Of a stretch of 64,000 bases of DNA, positions 22,544 to 32,748 are shown in pieces. The translations under genes were made by a program, and so were the position numbers. The DNA is taken from positions 434,001-498,000 of the forward strand of contig QYRS01000017.1 in assembly GCA_006503535.1 (NCBI GenBank), written 5' to 3'. This stretch comes from Arthrinium phaeospermum (Eukaryota > Ascomycota > Sordariomycetes > Amphisphaeriales > Apiosporaceae). How positions within the stretch are numbered: the first letter of the stretch is position 1; each line of letters opens with the position of its first letter. The notes under the pieces are model-generated. The model saw nothing but the letters and a program-made list of their open reading frames with translations, was not told the origin of the DNA and searched no databases.

Positions 22544-23785
22544 ATGCCCGAAGTGCAAGTATACGCGGTCGGGCCCAATGGCGACTTTGTGCTCGAGTCG
22601 CCGGTCCCGGGATGCGCCGAAGTGCAGGGCGCTAGCCGCCCCTATACCTCGGTGGACGTGGTTTCGTTCCTGACCCGGCGACTCCCGCGCTCGCTGCCGG
22701 TCTTGCGTCTGCTGCAGCTGGGCCCCCGGAATCCGGGAACTCTCGTCATCACGACCCCGCTCCCGCTCCAGCGGCCCGCCGAGGGCGGCAAAGAGGAGGA
22801 GGACCCGGCCGGCGTCCGTCCCGAGGATGTCTGGACTATGCTCGTGGTCGACCGGGCCAACCACCCGGCCACCGAGATCTGGCCCTTTTCCTCGCTCGAG
22901 ATGTACCACGGCGCCGCGCCGCATGAGAAGGGGCCGCAAAAGGCCAGTGTCCTTCCGGAGAACCTGAGGGATCAGCTTCCTTTCTCCAAGGAAGTGCTCG
23001 ATACCGCCACCTCGCAGCTTATGAGCGTCACCTCGCACATCCCTGTCACATGGAGGGACACCACTGGCACCAAGTCGCCTGCCGAGCTCCTGACCAACGT
23101 CCGCCACACCCCCGGCAGCCCGTACTGCCTATTTGGCAACACCCACAGCACCGTGGCAGCGCTTCTGGCCCGCGCCGACGGCTGCAGCGGCCGTCTCGTC
23201 CTCGATCCCAGTGTCCCCTACGGCAAATACGTGTTCCCCGTGACCCAGAAAGGAGAAACCGACGATTCGCGGCAACAACTACCCGAGGGCCTGGTTTGGA
23301 CCACCATCGGCCCCGACGACTACGCCGACGTCATGGCCGTCAACAAAATCATCCGCAGCCCCACGACGCTCGCGAAGCTCCAGAGCCAGGCGATCCGCGA
23401 GGCGGCGCCGAGGCCGGGGGGCAAGCCGGGCAAGGCGGTGGCGTTCGCGTTCGCGGCCGGCGACGGCTCGGTCCGCACCCTGCACGTCGACCCGGCCTAC
23501 CGCCGGCGGGGGCTGGCCAAGGCGGTCGTCGCCAGGCTGCTGGGCACGGGCTTGTTCGAGCCGCCGCCGAGCGGGGCCCTGGCGGCGAGACGGGAGGTTC
23601 TGGACGAGCTGTTACAAAGGGATGGCGAAGCTGGCACTACGTTGGCGTTCGCGGGGATTGAGGAGAGTAATGCGGGGAGTATAGGGACGTTCAAGGCGTT
23701 GGGTGGTAAGTGGCTGTGGGATGTTTACTGGATATACCTGGATCTGGACCGGGCTAGGGAGCTGGCTGGGGAGATGTCCTCATAG
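22544..23785 (+). CDS. GNAT-fold acetyltransferase (FR47-like)
   Basis: Single exon, 413 residues. The C-terminal third is a GNAT domain: a beta strand then LHVDPAYRRRGLAKAV (313-328), where RRRGLA is the acetyl-CoA pyrophosphate-binding motif A. ESNAGSIGTFKALGGKWLWD (about 379-398) is typical of FR47/glycine N-acyltransferase-like members. Residues 1 to about 250 are an N-terminal domain without a motif I recognise; in glycine N-acyltransferase-like proteins a degenerate GNAT half occupies this place. The protein has no signal peptide or membrane segment, so it is probably cytosolic. The acceptor substrate is unknown. Pro/Gly-rich, GC-rich coding matches the neighbours. Confidence 0.8.
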   Translation: MPEVQVYAVGPNGDFVLESPVPGCAEVQGASRPYTSVDVVSFLTRRLPRSLPVLRLLQLGPRNPGTLVITTPLPLQRPAEGGKEEEDPAGVRPEDVWTMLVVDRANHPATEIWPFSSLEMYHGAAPHEKGPQKASVLPENLRDQLPFSKEVLDTATSQLMSVTSHIPVTWRDTTGTKSPAELLTNVRHTPGSPYCLFGNTHSTVAALLARADGCSGRLVLDPSVPYGKYVFPVTQKGETDDSRQQLPEGLVWTTIGPDDYADVMAVNKIIRSPTTLAKLQSQAIREAAPRPGGKPGKAVAFAFAAGDGSVRTLHVDPAYRRRGLAKAVVARLLGTGLFEPPPSGALAARREVLDELLQRDGEAGTTLAFAGIEESNAGSIGTFKALGGKWLWDVYWIYLDLDRARELAGEMSS

Positions 23786-25693
23786 TTCGACTCTTGACCA
23801 ACGGAACAGTGTATGGCATAAATGTAGGATGCAAGCGTGCATTATGTACATCGATAGCTAGAAGCGGACCTCTACAATCCTATAGACTATTTAGAAGAGA
23901 CTCATTTAGAAGCATCACTTAATATTAACGAACTTCTTCTTTTAGATGGACTCCCTCTTGTTGCTCGGTTAAGACTTGCTTTGCAATCTTCTCCTTTTGG
24001 ACGTTGCCACAAGCAAAGGCACTACTGAGAAAATATGAGAAAAGCGTTCGATCTTCCTCCTTCCCCTCCCCCTTTTCGATTCATGCCAGGCCACCCTGGC
24101 AATAACAAAAGACTCGCACGCTACATATACCAGCTTTTCACGGTGTTAGTTTCTGCTGCCAAGTTTTCTCTAGGCTTACAACACTAGTATGTCAAGCTCG
24201 AGAGTCGGGTCCAGGCTAACTGAAGGTGACAGGACTATAATTTGCCAGCGGGAGATTTAGCGACAAAATGGCCAGCGACGGGATCTATGGCGGCAGATCG
24301 ATTAGCGCACCAAGAATGTAAGTGCTCCCCAGTAGAGCGTAAGTAAGCATCCGGATTTGGTGTTGCAGTGATTTTCAGATGCATCGGATATTTCTCGCAT
24401 TCGTCTTACATGGCGGCAGCTACCCGTACGCGGGTGGTCTTGGATGCTTGAGAAAAAAAGCATCGTGGTTCCTATCACCATATTAAGGGCTTACAAGGCG
24501 GCCGGGATATTAAGCCAATCAGCATGTTGCCGATCCACTGCAAACGCAAACTCCGTATGCGTGCATAACCTACATGTACATATGCGGGGGAAGCGCACGG
24601 GCAAAAGCATGGTTGACCATCAGGCTGGAGCCAGTTCGATTTGGCATACATCATCGATAGAGATGTGCCCATCGAAAGCTATCCATCGCGAGAAAGACTG
24701 TTAGCGATGATGATGTTATGTAGGCGAATGCGGGAACAGATCCTCCGACGGTCGGAGCCATCGGGAGTTTTCTGAAATTAGGCGTGAAGGCTAGCGGATA
24801 TAAAAGTCGACGATTAAAGCCGCGACACCTTACTTTGACGCCACAGGACATGGATTGATCAGTCCGTTGATCCGCTTCCGTCATCCGTCGGCCATGATGA
24901 CAGGGGTCCCGCGCAGAACCACAACGCAGACACAATGGGATCTAGCGCCGCTGGGAATAGTCGGGAATGCGAGAATCCTGAGCCTCCACGCGCGACAAGT
25001 CCTGCCTCGCCTAATGCCTCGCCTCCAAAGTTATTCTCCCTTTGGCTTTTCTCCGAGTCTCCTCACTTGCACTGACCGACAGTCAGTCCCCCAAACTGGC
25101 GTCTTAGCGACGGGACAAGACCCTAGAGACCCCTGCCCGGTGCCTTGCAACTTGGGCAACTTGGTCTCTCTTCCCGCTTTCCCCCCGCAAAGCGACATTT
25201 CCCCCCCACATTCGGCCAGCAGCTAGGTTAAACAGGCAAGCGCTCCTTCCAACTGTACGCTGCATTTCCGTTCATGTTCCCATCTCAAGGGCCCAACTGC
25301 CAACGATCTTTCCTTACAGTAACATATTTCCCGCCCACCAACACTCCCGATTCTCCACACCATGAAATCCCATGGGTTGGCGGCCTTGATACAACATATT
25401 ATGGGCATCATCCCGCTCGCTCCACGCACACCTCCGGGGGGCCGAGGCCTCGCTTCTTTGCGCTGACAAGTCACCTCCCCCGGAGAGATGACTGTGCGCC
25501 AATCAACTCATTCACGCCCTCTCACTCTGCCCCAGAAGATTCCCCCTTCCGTCCCCCCTTCTCCGCTTCATCCACCGTCGCCCACTTTCCGGGCGGGCGG
25601 GTCGATACATAATTCCGTAGTCCTGCAGGTGTCGACCATCTCCCCAAAACCTTTCACCTATTCTTCTTCTACTTCTTCCTCTCGCCAGATGAT
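23786..25693. other. Intergenic, GNAT to MFS gene
   Basis: 1.9 kb. A possible small spliced frame from 24268 (ATG, donor GTAAGT near 24319, acceptor near 24370) would encode about 60 residues with no recognisable feature, and is not called. The 300 bp before the MFS gene is rich in C/T on the plus strand, as in many fungal promoters. Confidence 0.5.
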
Positions 25694-27741
25694 ATGGAAC
25701 CAATAGATGACATCAAGCGCGCCTCCTTATCATCGCTCGATGAAGGGCAGTGCTTCCCCCAAGTCGGCAGGGGGAAGGGCGGCCTCGAGAAGACCGGCGG
25801 CAACGCAAGCACTGATTTCCCATCCCAATATACGTCACCAGAGAGCTCCGCCCGTGAGTTGATGGATTGGCGGTCCAACGGGGGCCAGCCAGCGTCTCCC
25901 AGCGGTCGCCAGAGCCCTGAAGCGGCGCCACCCGGTGCCGGCACGCCCATCGACAAGCTCTACCTCACCTTCGACACGGAGCTGCCCCTCATCCACGCTG
26001 ATGCTGGATCGTCAGCGGCGGCAGACTTTCCGCCCCCGCCGGACCTGACGCCGTACGGGGACCCCCACGCCTGGCCCGAGTCGCGCAAGAACGTGATGCT
26101 GCTGCTCTCGTGCATCGCGACGCTGCTGACGGCGTACGCGGCGGGGGCCTACTCGCCGCCGACGGACCTGATGGCGGCCGAGTTTGGATGCTCGCGCACG
26201 GCGGTGCTGGTGGGCATCACGCTCTTCACGACGGGCTTCGCGCTGGCGCCCATGGTGCTGGCCCCGCTGTCCGAGATCCACGGCCGCTACCCCGTCTTCG
26301 TCGTGTCGGGCGTCGTCTTTGTGGCCTTCCAGGCGGCGTGCGCGGCCGTGACGGGCCTCGGCGGCATGCTGGCGTCGCGCTTCTTCTGCGGCGTCGGCGG
26401 CAGCGTCTTCAGCACCATGGTCGGCGGCGTCATTGCCGACATCTGGCACAAGGACGAGCGCAACCGGCCCATGGCCCTCTTCAGCGGCGCTGTCCTTGTC
26501 GGTACGGGGCTAGGGCCCCTCAGCGCCAGCGTCATGGTGCATCGCTGGGGCGGCGAGGGCGCCGTCATTCGCGGGCCCACGGCCATGTGGAAGTGGGTGT
26601 TTTGGCACCAGGCCATCTTGGACTTCGTCTTGGCCGTGCTCATCGCGGTGCTCTTCCACGAGAGCCGGGGCTGTGTCCTGCTGAGGAGGAAAGCCAAGAA
26701 GCTCAATGAATACTACGAATTGCTCGAGTCCCGGGGGCTTTACGGTGTATGGATCAAGGATCCGGCGGATGTCCAGATCCCCGCGGCGCACCAGAGGCAT
26801 ACTGCCGAGGGGGATGCGGAGAAGGGACTAGCGGCTCAGCCCATGGTTACACCGTACGACGCGCCGCCGCCGACCGGGACCAAGCTGCAGCGGGTGCGCT
26901 GGGCGGTCAAGGAGGACGAGCAGCACGCGTCGCTGGTGCAGATGATGTCGGTGTCGCTGCTGCGCCCCTTCCACCTCCTCTTCACGGAGCCCGTCGTCTT
27001 CTTTTTCTCGCTCTGGGTCTCGTTCGCGTGGGCGACGCTGTACCTGACCTTTGCCGCCATCCCGCTCGTCTTCTCGCGGCAGTACGGCTTCAACACGGAG
27101 CAGTCGGGCTACGTCTTCATCGCCATGATCGTCGGCTCGATTCTGGCCACCACCATCGGCGTCACGCAGGAGAACCTGCTCCGCCACCCCAAGTGGCAGC
27201 AGCAGCCGCGTAAGGGGGCGGCATTTCCTCCCATCATCATGAGGATCCAGAGAGCCGCCACCACCACCCCCCTTCGCGGTTCTGGGCCTTTATGCGGCGC
27301 CGGTTCCCCGTCGAGGCGCCCGAGTCGCGGCTCTACTTCATCTGCGTGAGCTCGATCCTGCTGCCGCTGGGGCTGTACCTCTTCGGCTTCACGTCGCACC
27401 CGTCGATCCACTGGATGAGCCCGACGGTGGCCATCGGGCTGGCCACCATGGGCATCTACTCCATCTACCTGGCCACTTTTAATTATCTGGCCGACGCCTA
27501 CCACGACTACGCCTCGTCGGCCCTGGCGGCCCAGTCCTTCTGCCGCAACATCCTCGGCGGCTGCTTCCCGCTCGTGGTGGGGCCCCTGTTCAGCAACCTG
27601 GGCGAGGACGCGGCGGGCGGGCTGCTGGGGGCCGTGGCCACGGCGCTGACGGTGGTGCCCTGGGTCCTGGCGTTCCACGGCGAGAAGATCCGCCGGCGGA
27701 GCAGGTTTGCGGTTTCGTTGGCGCAGGAGCGGGCGTCTTAG
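25694..27741 (+). CDS. MFS transporter, DHA1 (drug:H+ antiporter 1) type
   Basis: Exon 1 is 25694-27209 and exon 2 is 27251-27741, giving 668 residues. The intron starts GTAAGG, ends CAG and would be only 41 nt, which is short even for fungi; reading through it instead gives a frameshifted end. The N-terminal 130 residues are hydrophilic. Twelve membrane segments follow, starting near NVMLLLSCIATLLTAYAAGA. The MFS loop-2 signature is seen in LAPLSEIHGRYPVF, and a motif-C-like GTGLGPL occurs in helix 5. The long charged central loop (about residues 330-420) separates the halves. DHA1 proteins export drugs, polyamines or secondary metabolites using the proton gradient; the substrate is not predictable. 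It converges with the aldehyde dehydrogenase gene 226 bp away. Confidence 0.9.
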
Positions 27742-27967
27742 CGTTTGTTTGGCATTTATTTAGCATTTACATTGCGTTGTTGGTATATAGAGCCAATAAT
27801 GATTGTTCATAATGAATGCATTATGCATTTTCTTTCGTGACAGTATTGCATACGATCAACATGCCGGGGAACAATCTGCCCAAAATTACAGCCATTCGTC
27901 CGAATACTTTCTTACTTCGTTGATCCTCGACCTTTACGCTTACAACAGCTTGACCCCTTAAGCAGTC

Positions 27968-29847
27968 TCAGTTAGATGTAGGCGCATCCTCAAATACCTT
28001 CTTCCACACCCAAAGACTTCTCGGCTTAGTGTAGCTCTTCAGCCCCATCACCCCCCACTCCATGCCTGCGGAATCACACATGTCAGTCAACTAGTTACCA
28101 AAACTTGTTCTTTCCTTTCCTCCGTGGAATGCCACAGAGACTTACCGACGCCGCTCTCCTTGTGGCCCCCGAACGGCACGTTCGGCGCCACGTCGAAGTG
28201 CGAGTTGACCCAGACGCTGCCCGCGCTCAGCCGGCGGGCCATGCGCTCGGCCCGCGCCACGTCCCGGCTCCAGACCGAGGCGCCCAGCCCCGTCACGTCG
28301 CCGTTGGCGCGCGCCAGCACCTCGTCCTCGTCCCGCCACTTGAGCAGCGGGACGATGGGCCCGAAGGGCTCTTCGGTCACGATGCGGGAGGTGTCGGGGG
28401 GGTTGTCGACGATGCAGGGGGTGATGAGGTAGCCGCCGCTGTGGGAGGTGGAGGAGGATCCCTCGGCTACGACGCCGCCTTCGAGGGCGGTCTTGTAGCC
28501 CGTGCGGTGGATGTCGGCGTATATGTCCTTGACGGACTCAAACCTATTGCTTATTACGACGTGTTCTCACTACGCTCCTCGGTGGCTCTCCTCTTAGGAG
28601 AGCTGAAGGGGTAGATAGTAAGCAAACCCGGATATCGACTTACTGCATCCGGTTCTGCAGCGGCCCGACCACGACCCCCTCGTCAAACCCGCCGCCGGTG
28701 CGGATGTGCTCGCGCGTAAAGTCCACCATGGCGTCGCGGAAGGCATCATAAATACGCTCGTGGACGTAGAGGCGCTTGGGCAGCATGCAGATCTGGCCCG
28801 AGTTGAGGAAGGCCAGGGTGGCGAGCTTGGGCACGCAGCGGGCCAGGTCCACGTCGTCGCAGACGACGCAGGCGTCGTTGCCGCCCAGCTCCAGCACGCA
28901 CCGCTTCAGCGTCCGGCCGCAGGCGGCGGCGACGCGCTTGCCCGTCGCGATGGAGCCGGTGAAGGCGATCATGTCGATGGCGGGGTGCTCCGTCATCCAG
29001 GGCCCGAGGTCGTCGTCCCCGCTGACGACCTGCACCACCCCCGGCGGGAACACGGACGCGGCCAGCTCGCCGAGCTTGAGGTCGCAGTAGGGCGTGTACG
29101 GCGACGGCTTCATGATAAAACAATTGCCCGTGACGAGCGCGGGGCCCAGCTTGCCGAGGCCCAGCAGCACCGGCCAGTTCCAGGGGATGATGCCGCCGCA
29201 GACCCCCAGCGGCGGGAAGGTCGAGTAGATGGTCCGCTCCGCCGTGTCCTCGAGCACCTCGTCCCGGATCTCCATGGTGGCGAAGGCGCGGAGCCAGGTC
29301 AGGGTCATGTCGAATTCGGTCTGCGGCGAGGGTTTGTGTCAGTGGCTTTCATACCTCTTCACCTCCAACTTCATTTTTCCCGGGTTGTTATTTGGGCTTG
29401 GTAATCGGCAATATACTTATGGGTGGAAAGGAGATACTGAGATAAACGGTGGGTCACCTTGGAAAGACTGAGCGGCTTTCCCTGCTCCATGGTCAGAAGC
29501 CTCTCCAGCGGCTCGCGGTTGGCCTCGATGACGTCGGCATAGCGCAGCAGCATCTCGGCTCTCTGCTGGAACGTCGTCGCGGACCATGTGGTGAAGGCCT
29601 CGCGAGCGTGCTTTACCGCCTTGTCAAGGTCATCTTTGGTCGCCACTGGCACCTCCCACAGAGGCTTTTCCGTCGATGGATCGATAGAGTGCCTCGTGGT
29701 CGCACCTGGCACGAATTCGTTGTTGATGATGTTGCCGGGGTAGTGCTACGTGAATCAGTGCTTTGTATTCAGATATGCAATGCTTCAAAATAAGGTGGGT
29801 TCAGGGGGTATGGTTGGACTCACAGTTATGTCCAGTGTGGAAGCCAT
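27968..29847 (-). CDS. NAD(P)+-dependent aldehyde dehydrogenase
   Basis: Five exons read on the minus strand: 29847-29824, 29745-29458, 29320-28644, 28543-28146 and 28065-27968. All have canonical borders (donors GTGAGT, GTGACC, GTAAGT, GTAAGT), and together they give 494 residues, the usual ALDH length. The first exon has only eight codons. The enzyme oxidises an aldehyde to the acid with a nicotinamide cofactor. Visible motifs are PWNWP (150-154), AFTGSIATGKRV (223-234), LELGGND with general base Glu248, and FLNSGQICM with nucleophile Cys282. EEPFGPIVP follows in the C-terminal third. No targeting signal is evident, so it is probably cytosolic. The best guess at subgroup is fungal ALDH with unknown physiological substrate. 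Its 3' end faces the MFS gene, so they do not share a promoter. Confidence 0.93.
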
Positions 29848-30660
29848 CGTTCTCGGTAATCTTGGGAAGTTTCCTCTTGTATTTTCCGAATATAAACTGA
29901 GAAGGAAGCTGTGAAAAACAGTGGAAGGTTGGCTTTTTATATATATATCCTCGATTTTTCATAGTTAACATGTGCAGTTCCCCGCCATCATCTGTGCTAC
30001 GCCGTATACATTGGCCATACATATTCTTACCATCGCAATACATAAGGTGCCCGGGCAGTCCCGAGGTTTGATTCGATACCAGAGCTACCTAGCTCCAAGG
30101 TGAAGCGGGAAAAGGTCAGGATATTACCCGATGCACCACAGCAGCCTTTCAGAAACGATACAGCAAATCTGACTCAGCTCTATACCACTTTAAGACATAC
30201 CCACGTCGAGCCTGTGATGATTCCACCAGCCATATTCCATGTTGGCAAATACATGGCCGAGGGTGTGCTTGGCCTTGCTGCAGGTCATCCTTGGCTCGCA
30301 ACGGTAAATCGATGAACATGTGAGCATTTCACCGTTGCACAGGTAAGACTCTCCTCACGTTTGGTGTCTACTTTGGACCGCTTGTACTACCACAAAGCAT
30401 CTGACATCTGATCATCTCTAGTGCATACGGCTGATGAACGGTAATCTAGACAGACTATGCCCAAGTTAGGCAAACACTCAAGGTAGGTTGCAAGAGGGCA
30501 TTATTATGAATTATCATTGACAGTACCTCCAATGAGGTGAGTTCTATAAGCCACGAATATAGAGCTATATTCGCTACTATCCGGTCTAGGTTCTCTTGTC
30601 GCTTCTATTCCCAACAGAACAGCAGTGTTCACCCAGCAGCCTGACCCCATTTAGATTCCC
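29848..30660. other. Intergenic, ALDH promoter to AIM6-like 3' end
   Basis: Apart from the ALDH TATA candidate nothing is recognised. Open frames here are short. Confidence 0.5.
29935..29948 (-). promoter_or_regulatory. TATA box candidate of the aldehyde dehydrogenase gene
   Basis: The minus strand reads TATATATATAAAAA about 90 bp upstream of the start codon at 29847. Sequence and spacing fit a TATA box. Confidence 0.5.
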
Positions 30661-31667
30661 CTAACCAAGGTTCTCCCAAAAGTCAGCACAGCCTTGCAAG
30701 TCGTCCACATTCAACAGATCGACGCCGGCGTCCCAGAGGGTGCGCCAGACGGCGTTGCGGGTGCCGACGGGCCAGCCGGGCAGGTCCCAGTAGCGGACCT
30801 TGATGCCCTTGGCGTGGGCCGTCTCGACCTGCTTCTTCAGCAGGGCGGCCTGGGTGTCGTTGAGGGGGGCGCCGCCGTTCTTGCGGACGTCGCCGAACTG
30901 GGCGGTGAAGGCGGTGCTGGCAATGGGCGTCACCTCCTTGGTGATGTTGCTGAACTCGCCCCCCAGCGTCGGCAGCGGGCCGTCCCAGAAGTAGTCCCGC
31001 GGCGACACGCCCTGCACCAGGTTCAGCGGCGTGTTGCCCGTCCCGATCACCGTCACGGGGCCCGCAGTCACGGCCTTGCCGTCGTAGCTGGTCAGGTAGC
31101 CGGCGTCGCGCAGGGGCTGCAGGGCTTTGACGACGTAGGGCCAGGTCTTGGCGCCGTCCGTCTTGAGATCGATCCAGAGGTAGCTGTCGCATCGGGTCAG
31201 CATTAATTAACGTTTTCCCGGGATTCCTTTCTCTCAGCTTACAGAGTCTGTCCGGCGACGGTGTCGAAGACGCCGTTCTTGGTGGGGCCGCCGGTGACGA
31301 AGGCGCTCTTGGGGTTCTGGCGGCGGAGGACCTCGAGGATGGGCTGGACGTAGAGGGCGTCAAAGGTGCGCTCCTGGGTCAGGGCGCTCTCCTCGTGGCC
31401 GACGTGCAGGGTGTCGTTGTAGAGCCAGACGTCGGCCTCGGTGCTCACGGCGCCGGCGGCCAGGGCGCTCCAGAAGGGCAGGGGCCGCCAGTAGTCGTTG
31501 TGGCTGTGGAAGGCCTTGGGGATGATGCCCTGCGTCAGCTGCGTCGGGTACTTGTAGAGCGGGTTGGACCCGGCCTGGCCCAGGATGTCGCTCAGGGAGC
31601 CCGAGTAGGCGGCGGCCGACACGGATGCGGCGGCCAGCAGGCCGGCGGCGGCGAGTTGAGAACGCAT
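30661..31667 (-). CDS. AIM6-like secreted phosphodiesterase-fold protein
   Basis: Two exons, 31667-31243 and 31183-30661, with a GTAAGC/CAG intron, giving 315 residues. The family includes yeast AIM6 and is related to PLC-like/glycerophosphodiester phosphodiesterase TIM barrels. HSHNDYW (54-60) and the TEADVW motif with Glu77 and Asp79, followed by His91, match the metal and catalytic signature of that fold. A signal peptide (residues 1-20) starts at the ATG at 31667. The in-frame ATG at 31727 is unlikely because a TATAAGAG element at 31734-31741 would place transcription start downstream of it. The C-terminal segment (YWDLPGWPVGTRNAVWR, later VDLLNVDDL) fits the end of the barrel. Biochemical function of fungal members is not established; 'AIM6-like' names the family only. 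Confidence 0.82.
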
Positions 31668-32748
31668 GACGACGAACAGGTACGTGGCAAAGGTCTGTAC
31701 AAGATCGTAGAAGAGGGACAGCTGCATTCTCTGCTCTTATATGTTGGAATTCAAAATGACAGAGCACTCGAAATTGGCTTTCAATCGGGGTCCATGGATG
31801 AGAGAGTTGAATGTCGTTTGTCCAGGGTCATGCAGGTTGTGCAGGGGCAGCTTTCGACGGTGGTAGCCAATCGGCGTGGGCACGTGCGACCGTGACGGGA
31901 ATTTGCCATGACATCAACCCCGCGGTATCCTTGCCTGCCGCTTTCTTGGCATCAGATGAATTCCATCTATTCCATCTGCGAGCCGACTTGATTATCAAGT
32001 ACTACTGCTCATATTGGAAGATACGATTGTAAAATTGGTTTATGCATGATCCCACGTGGCATTGGATTTGACGGATGCCGCCATTAGCTCCCGTTCCCAC
32101 CCAATCAGCATCGTGGCCGGCTTGAGCTCCCGGCACTCTTTGAGGGCAAACTTCTTTCCGTTGCTGATTATTTCATACTTGACCGAGGTAGAATGAATAC
32201 AAAGCTGATCTATAGTTGTGATAGATATATGGAATGAATGGCAGGGAGGATGCGAAGCATCAAGATGTCTGCGTAAAGCCGGTGGCCGGGGCTTAGAGGG
32301 GAGTTTCTCGTTGAGTTGGCCACTCAAAATAGCACCACACTACATTCGATATTCATTATTACACCAGTACCATCTGAGGACTATACATTGTTATTCCCTC
32401 ATGTATTATCCTTATTTCTCTATCGTATCATGTCTTTTTAGGCAGGACTGCAAATCCGAGACAAGGTCTTTGTCATTACTTCTGAGCTTTGGTTGGGCCG
32501 GATCCGTCAAGTTCAGGGACTGACAGCACGAACAGCAACAAAGGGCATCCAGGCAGCGCATATGTCCTGCAACAATGACAGTCAACCTACCCAATGCTGA
32601 GGGTTATACGAGTAATGCCCCAGGGGGGTTTTGGTCTTTCCCCCTCCTTTCCCCAAGGCACGAAGTTACCCCTTCCTATCTACATAGTCCACATCTATCA
32701 TACCACATATCCCATTAGAAGTCGATATATACACACCTAATAATAAAC
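31668..32748. other. Divergent intergenic, AIM6-like to unknown gene
   Basis: 1.1 kb carrying two promoters. No coding region is supported. Confidence 0.5.
31734..31741 (-). promoter_or_regulatory. TATA box candidate of the AIM6-like gene
   Basis: TATAAGAG on the minus strand, 67 bp upstream of the chosen start codon. It decides the start choice in favour of 31667 over 31727. Confidence 0.5.

Noticed and set aside
24268..24490. Possible two-exon small protein of about 60 residues
   Set aside because: Splice sites are acceptable but the peptide has no feature and there is no homology I can name. It needs transcript support.
27210..27349. MFS transporter ending at 27,349 in the unspliced frame
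   Set aside because: The last 46 residues are non-homologous, while the next frame continues with clear membrane helices and EAPESRLYFICVSS, so a splice or indel is required.
25694..31667. Secondary-metabolite cluster built around the MFS, aldehyde dehydrogenase and phosphodiesterase-like genes
   Set aside because: No backbone synthase, P450 or pathway-specific transcription factor is present nearby. Neighbourhood alone does not justify a cluster call.
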